DNA of 64,000 nucleotides from Microcoleus sp. bin48.metabat.b7b8b9.023. Lineage in GTDB: Bacteria > Cyanobacteriota > Cyanobacteriia > Cyanobacteriales > Microcoleaceae. Location: positions 1 through 64,000 of the forward strand of contig NZ_JAAFKG010000028.1 of assembly GCF_013299185.1 (NCBI RefSeq). The letters are read 5' to 3'. The notes under the pieces are model-generated. The model searched no databases, was not told the origin of the DNA, and worked only from the letters and a program-made list of their open reading frames with translations. This document shows positions 8,360-18,478 of this stretch, piece after piece. The position numbers and the translations under genes are program-made. How positions within the stretch are numbered: the first letter of the stretch is position 1; every line of letters starts with the position of its first letter.

Positions 8360-11300
8360 GTGGAGAAAGCCAACTCAGGCGAACAATCTCGTACTGCCGA
8401 AGTTTCTGACAAAATAGACTCCGCTCAAAAAGCTCCAATTGCCCAGACTTCAGAAACAAAAAACTCAGACAAACAGCTTCCTGTTGCCGAAGCTACCCTG
8501 ATAAACTCAGATAAAAAATCCCCAAAAGTCGATGCAACACCGACAGAAAAACCCCCTTCAGATTCTCAACTGCCGCCGACAACACAGCCCCCAACAGCCC
8601 AATTAATTCCAGCCACATCTAACCCAGTTTTACCTGACACTAATATCAGTGCAGAAGTCAAATCAACCGATTTACAAAAGCCAGTACAAACCGCTACTCA
8701 ATCTTTAACTGACAAACAGAATGATACAGGAAAAGTTGACCCATTAAAAATCGAACCTGCTGCAATACCAAAAACAGCAGCCAGTGAAAATGTAACGGTG
8801 ACGACAGCAACAGCAGCAGTTAAAATTCCAGAAAAAACTCCGAACAATACTAACTCAGTTTCGGAAATTAAACAGCCAGTTAAAACAGAATCTATTGTCA
8901 GTCAATCAGCAGATGCTGAATTAATCAAAACCGACAAAGATGCAACTTCCAGCATCTCTAAACCTCCCGCAGAAACAGAGTCGATTTTCGCTCCAATTGC
9001 GGAAAAATCTCCTGCAAAAACAGAGTCGCTTGTCTCTAACGTTGGCGAACAATCACCCAAACAAACTAACTCCAACGTTTCTACCGCACCCGAACAATTG
9101 CCAACAAAAACCGAGTCGATTATTTCCACAAAAAACGATTCGGCTACGGTAGAAAATGAGAACACTTTTCCTGAAATAACATCAGAACTTGAAAGCGAAT
9201 TGCCAACAAAAACCGATTCGCCATCGACAGCAGAATTCACTGCTGATACAATCGAACGGGACATTACTGTTTCTGAAACAGCAGCGGAATTAGAAACTGA
9301 GAAAAGCCCAGCACTCTTCTCAACTCCATCAGAGACAGCAGCAGTTACGACACAGATAGCAGAAGTCGAAACAAGCGCTTCACCCTCAACTCTTAAATCC
9401 CCACCTGAACCAAATTCAAAAAATCATAATAGCAATTCAAATCCCACAGAAACTGTCGCCGTCCTACCCGCGTATTCCGATCCTGAAATTGCGCCCAAAT
9501 CCGCAGAGATGACAAGCGGTTTGCTACTGTCAGCAACCGAAGAATCTGCTCAACTTTCAGACAATATTGCAGACACTAAACCTAATTCAACACAGCGTAC
9601 TGGCAACTTTCAAAGCAATACCAATTCCCCAACAAATCTCTCAATAACAGCAGCAGCCAACTCACCCAATCCCGGCACTTTCCTTGTAGATGACCAAGGA
9701 CAAGTCAAATTTGACTATGTATTTGACGGCGGGTACTTTACTGGCGAAGTCGGCATTTTTAGCCTTTCAGGAATGGAAGCATTTACACCTGGTACTCCAG
9801 AATTCATCGCCGAAGCTGCTAGGAGAGTCCTAACTAATTCCACATTAGGAAACGTTGTAATCCGCGACAGTACAGAAGGATCCAAATTCACCGGTTCCAT
9901 GCCGGGAGAATACGACTTCGGTTCAGGAGAATATCAGGGTATCAAAACTTTCAACATGACCCCTGGAGATACCTTTGCTGTCATGTTCGTACCCAGCGGT
10001 ACAGTACAATCATCCCTCCAATACTCCTGGCTGTGGGATTTGTTCCCCGAAAACCGCCCCTTATTCAGTATCGCCACAGCCAATCCCAGCGATACCGCTC
10101 ATCTGCTACAAATAGCCGACATTACGGGCACCGGCAACACCTTCGCCCTCGAAGATATGTCGGCTGCTAACTCAGACAGAGATTACAATGACCTAATCTT
10201 TAAAATTAGTGGCGCAACCGGAAACGCACCGCTGCTAGATACAGTCATCAACCCTGACAAAGAATGGCGCAATACAGCTTTAGGACAACAATTGCTCGCC
10301 GCAGTCAATCCCCCGAATTCTGACAACAATCCGCCCGTTGTTTCGCCGACAAGCGCTCGGACTTATACAGAATTAGAGACAACTATTTCATTAGACAATC
10401 TTGCCACAGATGCAGAGGGCGACCCTCTGACAATTAGCGTCCTCAATCCAGTAAACGGCACAGTAATTTTCAATCCCTTAACGAACAAAGCATCGTTTAA
10501 ACCAGCATCCGGTTTCTCCGGTATTGCCAGCTTTGATTTCCTTGCCAGCGACGCTTTTGGGAGTTCAACGCCCGCGCGCGTAACAGTCAATGTCAGCGAT
10601 GTTCCCCTGCTGAATCTAGATTTTGTGAAGCGAAATCCGATCCTCAATGCAGGAGAAAATACGGAATTGATTGTGCTCGGAGATTTTGCCGACCAAAAAG
10701 GTGTAGTGCTGCCAGATTCTTATCTAACTTACACTTCATTCAATCCAGAAGTAGCACCAATTGATCCAACTGGTAAAGTGACAGGTTTGGTCAACGGCAC
10801 TTCAATTTTGAGTGCAAGTCGCAACAACCTGCAAGCAGTAACAGCGGTGCGAGTCGGAAAATTGCCAGCCCCAACCAACGATGCAGAATTTAATGGAGCA
10901 CTAGCTGAGATTAACGGTTTGAATGTCTATCCCAAAGCAGTCACGATGACAGCCGGAATGGGACGTTCGCTTTTAGTAGGAATTGAAAATATCATCAAAT
11001 CCCCCGATCTGAAATTCGGCTCTACAGGAACTCGCTATTTCCCCGGAAACTCTAACCTGTTGCAAGTGAATTCAGACGGCGTTATTACCGCTATAAAAGA
11101 AGGAGTTACTAACGTCACTGTCATTCACGGAGCCGCCGAACAAGTCGTGCCAGTACGAGTCTCCCTTCCCGCCGTCGCCGGAACAATTTTAGGAGTAAAT
11201 GGCGGTGCAGTTACTGGCAGTGACGGTTCAATTGTGATGGTGCCACCCGGTGCTCTTGCCGAAAATACAGCTATTAGCTTGACATCTCTAACCAGCAATG

Positions 11301-14300
11301 CTCTATCCCTACAACTTCCCGACGGTTTGCAGTTTGCCGGAGGCTTCAATTTAGACTTGGGTGACAACTCCTTGAAAATTCCCGCTCAATTAGCAATTCC
11401 TGCCCCTGCCGGCTTATCTCCTGGTACCGAAATTTTATTCCTGCGAAAAGGTTCGCTGCCGGATGCTAACAATATTTATTCCCCAATTTGGCTGATTCAA
11501 GAATCCGGTGTAGTCGATGCCAGCGGTACTATTCGCACTAATTCTCCACCATTTACCGGTATTTTGGAGACTGCCGAAATAGCGATGATAGCAATGCCGG
11601 ACCTGGAGTTACAGAAGTTGGCATTGGAAAAGTTGCTCACCACCTCCAATATAAATGGTTCCCTTCTCTCAACAAATGTCGGTCTCCCAAATGGTTCCCT
11701 TCTCTCAACAAATGTCGGTCTCCAAAACAGCTTTTTAGCAGCCAATGCCGGTTTAATCGGTATAGCCACCGTCACCACAGCTCAATTCGCCGCTACAATT
11801 TTACTGCTGGCTTACTTGGCTAAATACCTGAAATCTGGATTGAAAATTATTGCCATTCCTGAAGTCGGTTTACCTGTAGTCACTCCGGCGGGTGTTGAAC
11901 TCGATCCAGAAGGGATTCCCCGCGTCACAGCCACTCTAAACATACCCACACTATTCCCAGCAGACCCCTTCGCACCTCCAGTGCTTCAATCCGCTGAATA
12001 TAAGTTGGAAAATGGCGAACCAACCGTCGTCCTGACAGGCAGCAACTTCCTGAATAACTCCAATGATTTAGGCGGTGAATTTAAAGACTTAACAGTCAGC
12101 TTCCGCGTCGGCGACAAAACTTATCCAGGCACATTGATACCGGATAAAAACACCGATTTGGGAGAAAATAGCTACAGAATTGCGGTCAAAATTCCGATTA
12201 CCGTACCCGTCGGCGAATCCAGCATTGTAGTGTCGAGAAAGCAGAAAAAGCGCTTCGGGCAGGGTATTGGAGATTACGAGACTGTCGAACTAGAAAGTAA
12301 AGAAAATATCCGTCTCGCTCCTACCTGCGTTGAATTGGCGCTGGTAACAGAACGCACGGGCGACAAAATCAACGTTATTAACCTCAAAGACCCTTTATCA
12401 ACTGTTGAAACCCAGAACAGCGATAAATTGGCGGTTGCGATTAACATTCCTGTAGGCAATCCCAATACATCAGACCGACCTGAGTCGATCGCGGCTACTA
12501 ACAGTGCTACCCGCGCCTACGTGACTCTGCGCGACACCGGTCGCGTTTCGGTAGTGGATTTGATAGCGCTGCGAGAAATAGACACTACTAAGGAAACGGA
12601 GACTGTCGATGCGATTAGCTTGCCCTCTGGAGCCAGACCACAAGCTATTGCGATCGACAAGAGGGATAATTACGCTTACATTGCTGACCAGAGTCGCCCT
12701 AACATCTACGTCCTCGACATCAATCCGAATTCGGCAACTTATCATACCGTCGTCGAGACAATTGCGATCGATTCGCCCTCGGGATTGCAACAGTTAACAA
12801 TTAACAGCGACGAACGCAAACTTTTTGTAACTGGTTCCGACAGAAACATTCACGTTGTTAACATCGACCCGAGCGATCGACCGACTAATTCGAGTTCTAA
12901 TCCCCGCAAGTGGCGCGAACAGATTGGCAAAATATTAACTCCAAACGGAGCAATGGGAATAACTGCAACTTCTGACTTCGAGAAGATAACTTTTACCAGT
13001 GGCAATACTGCTACAGACGGCAGCGGTTTTGGTGTCTTGGAAATTACCAACAGCGACCCCCTGAGTTTTGCGGCGGAGGCACGCTACGCGAACTTGTCGC
13101 TGGGTAGCGATTCCGATTACTTCGATGTCAATGAGGGAGCGGCTGTAACGATAACGAAAGACGGGCAGTATGCGTTTGTTGCAGGGCGCAACAATAGGGG
13201 AAACACCAACCCTAGCGATGCGCGCGAGGGTGGCAATATTGGCATTATCAAAAACCCGCTGACGAATCCTCGATTGGTGGCTGCAACTCGACCAATTCCG
13301 GGCAGTTTACCTAACAACGTAGCGCTCTCTAGCGATGGTAAACATTTGATTGCTTCCTATCCCACTTTAAATTTGGGAGGCAGTGCCTACATTTTCGATG
13401 TGGAGGAAATGATTAAGGCAACAGAGAATCCGGGGAATTACAAGCTTGACGCCCGCGACAGGGGTGTGGGTAGCGTTGGTTTCGTGACTAACACTGAGCG
13501 AAATGCGACTGTTGCTGACCTCGCCCGCGTACCGATTGATGATATCAACCCTCTGGTAAGTATTGCGGCTGACTACGAAATTACCGGGGGAAATTGGATT
13601 AATAACTTTACCTTTAGCGTGCCGTCAGGTACGAACCGGGCTCCCATTGGTATCGGTGGAAATCCTAAAGGTTTGGCGATAGCGAATGCTAAAAACTGGT
13701 TGGAATTAAAAGGACTGATCGGGGATAGCAAGAATGATAGCAATCCTTTAACTCCTACTTTTAAGTGGGATTTGAAGGGTGAGAATGAACCCTGCGGTCT
13801 TCCTGGTTTTAAGCCCGATACTGATGTCGATAAGGTCAATCTTTATGTAAGCGTTTTTCCGCAAGGGAAGGGCTTGTTGCCCGATGATAGGTGGGATGGG
13901 TTAAATTCGGCTGGCGACAAAGATTACAATCCGAATCGGGTTCTGACTGCTCAATGGGAAAACGGTACGTGGACTTGGGATGGGAAAACTAAGGCTGGTT
14001 CTTCAGAGGAGTTTACTCTTTCTAGCGATCGAATGTTGACGGCGGGTCAGGAATATCATTGGGCTGTGGAAGCTACGACGAAGAAAGGGACAAGAAAAGT
14101 TGTTACCAATAAGTTTAAGACTTTACTGCCGACTCCCATTTCTAGTGGTAATACTTTCAGCAGCGTTACTGTTTTAACGCGAGGATTAGAACCCGGAAAT
14201 CCCGAAAATAGCCAGTTGATTGATGGGCAAATTAATGGAGTTGCTAAACACATTTTTGATGCTGGCGGTACGGTCATGAAATATCAGTCGGCAACTGGTA

Positions 14301-16900
14301 AGTGGCAGTCTGTTACTCCTCAAGGAAATAGTTGGATATCTAATAATAGCCTTCAGCCTGCTTATGGCAAACCCTTAGTGCTGTTAGCTAATTGGATGGA
14401 TGGGATGAACGGGATGGATGGGATTGAGCCGAAGCAACTTTATAATTCTGGTTTTGCTGAGGCGGCGGCTGATACTTTATTTGCTTCAATGGTGCAATTG
14501 GATTTAAATAAGGGTGGTGGTGTCGGTAGCCCAGGTCAGCTTTATGATAGTACGGGTAAATTAATCCGCACTCAAGGAGCTGTTTTCAATTCACCGCTAC
14601 ATTTTGTCGGTTTCGGGCAGGGGGCTGTGGTTAATAGTGAAATTGTCCAGCGTTTGGGTACGTTTTTACCTAATGCTGGAGGTACCAGTCGGGCAAATCG
14701 CGACCTGCAAATGACGACTATTGACCCTTACGATTACGATGATAATTCTTTTTCTGGGCCTTACCTTAACATTCTTGACCCGGAAATTAAGGTGTGGAAT
14801 AATGTCACTTATGCTGACAATTACTACCAAACAAATGGTATTGGGAATACAATTAACGGGCGAGAACTTTCTGGAACAAACTGGAAATCTGATTGGAATG
14901 TTTCTTTAGGAAACCGGGCTGGATTTACGCCGGATGACGGGGCAGGTGCTTCCCATCGGGAGGCTTTGGCTTGGTATGCGGGAACTGCTAATCTCACGGG
15001 TAGCAAACTGCCATCGGAAAACGGTGACACAATTTACCGTCGCTTGGGCGATTTGGAGCAAAATAATATTGCTGATGCTACTAAGACTTGGTATACTCCT
15101 GACCATACTAATGCTAGTTTTACTCAGGGAGATACTAAAGCTCCTTGGGAAGGAATTGGTACGGGTTGGTTCAACTCTGTTTTAGGTGGAGGTTCTCAAT
15201 TACGACCTTATTTTGATGGTGGGAAGAAGACTAAAAATGAGTTGGCTAACTTTGAGAATTATTTGAAGAATAATCGGGTTTCGGTGTTAGAAGATAATAC
15301 CTACTTGGCTAGGATGCGGGGTGATTATGCGGTTCCTACTTTGTTTAATGGGAATTTTGATGCTGTAGCGGCTCAACTAGATTCACAACCCATTCCTGGT
15401 TGGTCTTTGTACAATGGTGATAATAAGTCTGTGTTGCAAAGCTCCTTGGTGAATCGGAACAGTATTACTACTTTATCTAGCCCTGTAGTAGGGGCTAATT
15501 CGGGTTCAACCAATTATGCTCTAAAATTAGGTACAGGCGACAGCATCACGCACAATCCCTTTGTCGTACCGGATTGGGGAAATTTACGATTTGATGTTTT
15601 TGCTCCCACTAAAGGAGGAACACTAAATGCCAAGCTTGAAACGATAGATGGACAAAGTAAAAATGTAACCATCAATCTGGCACAAGATGCAAACTTTCAA
15701 ATTGATGCAACCAACAAAAATAATACTGAGTCTATTAAGAACATCTATTCAGACATTGAAAATAAGATTGGGTTTGGCAGAAAAGGGTTTGAAACCTTCC
15801 AACTTAAGTTAAACCTCACTGATTCAGAAATCGCAGAGTTTCGAGGTAAGCCAGCGAAAATAACCTTTTCTTTAGAGGGTGGTAATTCCGTTTACATAGA
15901 TAATGTTTTCTTCAAGAGCGACCATCTCAAATTTGGCAATCCCACTGAAGCTAGATGGCAGACTGGCAACAGCAGCACATATCAAAACAACTTGCTGCTT
16001 GAAAAGCCACAGTACGTTGTGTCTTACAATGCTGATACCAAAATTGCCAACTGGGTTGGTTGGAAAGTAGATAAGACATGGGTGACAACGCCACAACAAG
16101 GAGAATCACCAAATGGGTTAATACAAAGACCTGAATTTATAACCGATCCAGATTTATTGGCTAGTGGCTTGTTTACCTATGATGGAAATATCTTTACTGG
16201 CTTAGGAATGGATCGAGGTCATTTGTCTCCTGATAGAGATAGATTGAGACATCCCAAAGATGAGTTAGCCACCTACTTAACAACTAATGTGATTGCCCAG
16301 TCGATGGATAATAATCGATTTTTCATCCCTAATTTTTTGGAAAAAGATGCTTCTGCTTGGTCAAATATAGAAAATAGATTAGCTCAACGAGCGGCTCAAC
16401 AGGGGCAAGAACTTTACATTTTTGCCGGCGCAGTTGGTAACAATCCAAATACTCAAAAGAAAACGAATGTTCCTGAGTTGCTTGATGACCGTTTCAATGG
16501 AGAGTTGATCAATCAGGGAAATACAAGCCCTAGCAATTTGTCAAACCGACAAATTCACATCCCTAGATGGACGTGGAAAACAATCATGGCTGTGGAACAA
16601 CCAGGAGTTGATGTTACTTCGTCAAACATAGAAGCTTTCGCATATATGACGCCTAACATAGCAGAACCAAATTGGAATAATGTATCCTTAGATGGGATTG
16701 CTAATCCGCTTAACAATGATATGTTTTCTCCCTTTTTGGACAGCGTTCGCAGTAACATAAAGAAAACGGATTGGAGGAACCCAGATACTTGGCGAGTTAC
16801 TCTTCCAGAACTCACAAAGATTCTTAACGAACGCAACAAAGTTCGTAACTATGACTTTAAGTTTGATTTCCTGTCAAATCTGCCAGAAGATATTCAGTAA
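8360..16900 (+). CDS. Giant multidomain surface-type protein with C-terminal DNA/RNA non-specific endonuclease
   Basis: 2846 codons from a GTG with no ribosome site; the natural start is probably 7709 (see that entry). Order of regions (residues, approximate): 1-430 disordered repeats rich in S/T/K/P/E; 437-620 DUF4114-like domain ending in the DYNDLIF motif; 668-750 cadherin-like and then Big-like Ig domains; 943-976 a ZU5-like strand pattern (MVPPGALAENTAI); 1205-1260 IPT/TIG domain; 1323-1716 YVTN-type beta-propeller; 1800-1920 Fn3-like; 1935-2200 an alpha/beta-hydrolase-like region in which the nucleophile elbow reads GFGQG, lacking the Ser; 2527-2846 a NUC1 endonuclease with DRGH at 2618-2621 and a downstream conserved Asn region (TTNVIAQSMDNNR). 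NUC1 enzymes cleave DNA and RNA using Mg. The long adhesive stalk plus nuclease tip resembles a contact-dependent or polymorphic toxin, but no secretion signal or RTX repeat is visible. Confidence 0.85.
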   Translation: MEKANSGEQSRTAEVSDKIDSAQKAPIAQTSETKNSDKQLPVAEATLINSDKKSPKVDATPTEKPPSDSQLPPTTQPPTAQLIPATSNPVLPDTNISAEVKSTDLQKPVQTATQSLTDKQNDTGKVDPLKIEPAAIPKTAASENVTVTTATAAVKIPEKTPNNTNSVSEIKQPVKTESIVSQSADAELIKTDKDATSSISKPPAETESIFAPIAEKSPAKTESLVSNVGEQSPKQTNSNVSTAPEQLPTKTESIISTKNDSATVENENTFPEITSELESELPTKTDSPSTAEFTADTIERDITVSETAAELETEKSPALFSTPSETAAVTTQIAEVETSASPSTLKSPPEPNSKNHNSNSNPTETVAVLPAYSDPEIAPKSAEMTSGLLLSATEESAQLSDNIADTKPNSTQRTGNFQSNTNSPTNLSITAAANSPNPGTFLVDDQGQVKFDYVFDGGYFTGEVGIFSLSGMEAFTPGTPEFIAEAARRVLTNSTLGNVVIRDSTEGSKFTGSMPGEYDFGSGEYQGIKTFNMTPGDTFAVMFVPSGTVQSSLQYSWLWDLFPENRPLFSIATANPSDTAHLLQIADITGTGNTFALEDMSAANSDRDYNDLIFKISGATGNAPLLDTVINPDKEWRNTALGQQLLAAVNPPNSDNNPPVVSPTSARTYTELETTISLDNLATDAEGDPLTISVLNPVNGTVIFNPLTNKASFKPASGFSGIASFDFLASDAFGSSTPARVTVNVSDVPLLNLDFVKRNPILNAGENTELIVLGDFADQKGVVLPDSYLTYTSFNPEVAPIDPTGKVTGLVNGTSILSASRNNLQAVTAVRVGKLPAPTNDAEFNGALAEINGLNVYPKAVTMTAGMGRSLLVGIENIIKSPDLKFGSTGTRYFPGNSNLLQVNSDGVITAIKEGVTNVTVIHGAAEQVVPVRVSLPAVAGTILGVNGGAVTGSDGSIVMVPPGALAENTAISLTSLTSNALSLQLPDGLQFAGGFNLDLGDNSLKIPAQLAIPAPAGLSPGTEILFLRKGSLPDANNIYSPIWLIQESGVVDASGTIRTNSPPFTGILETAEIAMIAMPDLELQKLALEKLLTTSNINGSLLSTNVGLPNGSLLSTNVGLQNSFLAANAGLIGIATVTTAQFAATILLLAYLAKYLKSGLKIIAIPEVGLPVVTPAGVELDPEGIPRVTATLNIPTLFPADPFAPPVLQSAEYKLENGEPTVVLTGSNFLNNSNDLGGEFKDLTVSFRVGDKTYPGTLIPDKNTDLGENSYRIAVKIPITVPVGESSIVVSRKQKKRFGQGIGDYETVELESKENIRLAPTCVELALVTERTGDKINVINLKDPLSTVETQNSDKLAVAINIPVGNPNTSDRPESIAATNSATRAYVTLRDTGRVSVVDLIALREIDTTKETETVDAISLPSGARPQAIAIDKRDNYAYIADQSRPNIYVLDINPNSATYHTVVETIAIDSPSGLQQLTINSDERKLFVTGSDRNIHVVNIDPSDRPTNSSSNPRKWREQIGKILTPNGAMGITATSDFEKITFTSGNTATDGSGFGVLEITNSDPLSFAAEARYANLSLGSDSDYFDVNEGAAVTITKDGQYAFVAGRNNRGNTNPSDAREGGNIGIIKNPLTNPRLVAATRPIPGSLPNNVALSSDGKHLIASYPTLNLGGSAYIFDVEEMIKATENPGNYKLDARDRGVGSVGFVTNTERNATVADLARVPIDDINPLVSIAADYEITGGNWINNFTFSVPSGTNRAPIGIGGNPKGLAIANAKNWLELKGLIGDSKNDSNPLTPTFKWDLKGENEPCGLPGFKPDTDVDKVNLYVSVFPQGKGLLPDDRWDGLNSAGDKDYNPNRVLTAQWENGTWTWDGKTKAGSSEEFTLSSDRMLTAGQEYHWAVEATTKKGTRKVVTNKFKTLLPTPISSGNTFSSVTVLTRGLEPGNPENSQLIDGQINGVAKHIFDAGGTVMKYQSATGKWQSVTPQGNSWISNNSLQPAYGKPLVLLANWMDGMNGMDGIEPKQLYNSGFAEAAADTLFASMVQLDLNKGGGVGSPGQLYDSTGKLIRTQGAVFNSPLHFVGFGQGAVVNSEIVQRLGTFLPNAGGTSRANRDLQMTTIDPYDYDDNSFSGPYLNILDPEIKVWNNVTYADNYYQTNGIGNTINGRELSGTNWKSDWNVSLGNRAGFTPDDGAGASHREALAWYAGTANLTGSKLPSENGDTIYRRLGDLEQNNIADATKTWYTPDHTNASFTQGDTKAPWEGIGTGWFNSVLGGGSQLRPYFDGGKKTKNELANFENYLKNNRVSVLEDNTYLARMRGDYAVPTLFNGNFDAVAAQLDSQPIPGWSLYNGDNKSVLQSSLVNRNSITTLSSPVVGANSGSTNYALKLGTGDSITHNPFVVPDWGNLRFDVFAPTKGGTLNAKLETIDGQSKNVTINLAQDANFQIDATNKNNTESIKNIYSDIENKIGFGRKGFETFQLKLNLTDSEIAEFRGKPAKITFSLEGGNSVYIDNVFFKSDHLKFGNPTEARWQTGNSSTYQNNLLLEKPQYVVSYNADTKIANWVGWKVDKTWVTTPQQGESPNGLIQRPEFITDPDLLASGLFTYDGNIFTGLGMDRGHLSPDRDRLRHPKDELATYLTTNVIAQSMDNNRFFIPNFLEKDASAWSNIENRLAQRAAQQGQELYIFAGAVGNNPNTQKKTNVPELLDDRFNGELINQGNTSPSNLSNRQIHIPRWTWKTIMAVEQPGVDVTSSNIEAFAYMTPNIAEPNWNNVSLDGIANPLNNDMFSPFLDSVRSNIKKTDWRNPDTWRVTLPELTKILNERNKVRNYDFKFDFLSNLPEDIQ
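11660..11740 (+). repeat. In-frame 39-base tandem duplication within the giant gene
   Basis: Two adjacent copies of a 39-base unit encode NGSLLSTNVGLPN and NGSLLSTNVGLQN, followed by a third diverged copy (NSFLAANAGL). The copies are identical over most bases, so the expansion is recent. Length is a multiple of three and the frame is kept. Confidence 0.85.
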
Positions 16901-17116
16901 GCTCTGAAGAATCAAGGGAGATATTCTCCTCCCTCTTGACCTTGTATTTCCTTGATGGTAGAGGTAAGTAGCTCCACCTCAAAAACAGAAACCTGAGAAC
17001 CCCGATTTTAAAAAAGAACCAGATTTCACCGAATCGTCCGGCATTTCAGATTTGTAAGGGTTAACCTACTTAAATCCTCCAACTACAATAATTTTTTTTG
17101 GACACTGGTCAAAATT

Positions 17117-17587
17117 TCATACTCCCCTGTCAGTATTGTCAGAGGAGATAAAGGGATTGAAGGTGAAACCCGGGATGAAAACCCCATCTTCTCGAGTAAT
17201 ATCCCAGCACCGGCAAGGATCTTCGCCAAAACCCCCAATCTTAGCGTCTTGAAAATTAACTCTGATAAAATGAGTGCAAGTCAGGTTGCAACGACTCGTA
17301 TTAACCCCTCTAAAATCACAGTCAAAAAACCTAGTGTATTCCAAATGACAACCAAAGAATTTGGCTTCTCTTAAGTTACAGTTCAAAAAATTAGCCCCCC
17401 CTAGCTCACACCTATGCAAATTAAGCTCGCTCAAGTTAACATAATTAAATTGAGCTTCAGTCAGGTCAATATTTTGCAGTTCAACCCCGCTCAAGTCTGC
17501 ATACTCCAAAATGATGTGTCTAAAACCTCTCTCACCAGCAGCATAGCGCCTGAGCAATTCTTCTACAGTTATTCTTTCTTTTTCCAT
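17117..17587 (-). CDS. Pentapeptide-repeat protein, copy adjacent to the nuclease tip
   Basis: 156 residues. Begins MEKERITVEELLRRYAAGER, a short helical cap seen at the N-terminus of many cyanobacterial pentapeptide proteins. Residues 27-115 carry tandem A(D/N)LXX repeats (YADLSGVELQNIDL, NLSELNLHRCEL and so on), expected to fold as a right-handed quadrilateral beta-helix. Several repeats have Cys or Phe at the central position (NFLNCNLREAKF). It is convergent with the giant nuclease gene, 216 bases away, and a degenerate copy follows at 17945-18423 next to a copied nuclease tail. Pentapeptide proteins can mimic DNA or act as binding scaffolds; a role as immunity protein against the nuclease is an inference from position only. 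Confidence 0.8.
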   Translation of the reverse strand: MEKERITVEELLRRYAAGERGFRHIILEYADLSGVELQNIDLTEAQFNYVNLSELNLHRCELGGANFLNCNLREAKFFGCHLEYTRFFDCDFRGVNTSRCNLTCTHFIRVNFQDAKIGGFGEDPCRCWDITREDGVFIPGFTFNPFISSDNTDRGV

Positions 17588-17669
17588 AACTCAACTCCTA
17601 TATCTATTTACACAATCAACAATAGCACTTTTTTAAGGCTTTATATATCGACCGCATAACTCACACAAC

Positions 17670-17846
17670 GGTTTGGAAAAATCCTGATACTTGGAGAGTT
17701 ACTCTTCCAGAACTCACAAATATTCTTAACGAACGCAACAAAGTTCGTAACTATGACTTTAAGTTTGATTTCCTGTCAAATCTGCCAGAAGATATTCAGT
17801 AAGCTCTGAAGAATCAAGGGAGATATTCTCCTCCTTCTTGACATTT
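17670..17846 (+). pseudogene. Duplicated 3' tail of the giant nuclease gene (orphan tip fragment)
   Basis: Bases 17670-17846 repeat 16768-16944 almost exactly: the last 43 codons of the giant gene (from the DTWRVTLPELTKILNERN stretch to the stop, TAA at 17800-17802) and about 40 bases downstream including the imperfect hairpin. No start codon or upstream nuclease sequence is left, so it cannot encode a nuclease. Together with the neighbouring pentapeptide gene it shows that a block of nuclease 3' end plus pentapeptide gene was duplicated. Confidence 0.9.
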
Positions 17847-17906
17847 TACTTCTGGGCTAAACGGAACTTGGTCTTACAGGAGGAAGTTCCGTTTAGCCCA
17901 GAAGTA
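17847..17906. repeat. Perfect 22-base inverted repeat, TACTTCTGGGCTAAACGGAA family
   Basis: Arms at 17847-17868 and 17885-17906 are perfectly complementary with a 16-base loop. The element is present only in the second copy of the duplicated block and is absent at the equivalent place after 16944, so it is either an insertion after the duplication or was lost from copy 1. It could be a small MITE-like element or act as a transcript end between two convergent units. Confidence 0.85.
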
Positions 17907-17944
17907 ATCATACTCTCATAACTTTTTAGGATATTCTTATAATC

Positions 17945-18423
17945 TCATACTTCCCTGTTAGTATTGCTGCAGGAAGAGCGATACAGATTGGAAGTGAAAC
18001 CAGAAATAAAAACTCCGTCATGGCGAATAACGTCCCAGTAGTTACAAGGGAAGGGTCTTCGCCAAAGCCCCCAAGCTTCGCACCTTGTAAATTGACTCTA
18101 GTAAAATTAACCGAGCTTATGTCGCATCTACTGCTGTTAAATCCTCTCAAGTCACAGTCAAAAAACCTACTGTATTCCAAATGACTTGAGGTGATTTTAG
18201 CTTCCCTGAAGTTACAGTACCAAAATTGAGCCGACCCTAACTCGCACCTATGCAAATTGAGTCGGCTCAAATTAACGTAGTTAAATTGAGCACCAGTCAG
18301 GTCAATATTTTGCAGTTCAACCCCGCTCAAGTCAGCGTACTCCAAAATGATGTTTCTAAAATCTCAATCGCCAGCAGCATAGCGTCTAAGTAATTCTTCT
18401 ATAGTAATCCTTTCCTTTTCCAC
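17945..18423 (-). pseudogene. Pentapeptide-repeat pseudogene (copy of the gene at 17117-17587)
   Basis: Clear paralog of the intact copy (EYADLSGVELQNIDLT and the GGFGEDP tail are shared). Three lesions are visible: the start is GTG (18421-18423) instead of ATG; an in-frame TGA at 18364-18366 falls after 18 codons, in the cap (YAAGD then stop); and a frameshift just after GGFGEDP diverts the C-terminus, while the alternative frame still reads like copy 1 (HDGVFISGFT) and stops at 17945. From a downstream codon a shortened product is open to 17926 in the shifted frame, but it lacks the cap. Confidence 0.85.
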
Positions 18424-18478
18424 AATTCAAATCCTGTATCTATTTACACCTTTGATAATAGCACTTTTTACTCATCTT

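Noticed and set aside
8902-9264. Minus-strand open frame of 120 codons inside the giant gene
   Set aside because: Antisense of a low-complexity coding region; composition mirrors the sense strand.
16900-16945. Hairpin TCAAGGGAG/CTCCCTCTTGA after the giant gene as a terminator
   Set aside because: Stem is imperfect and no T-tract follows; only its duplication with the tail copy is notable.
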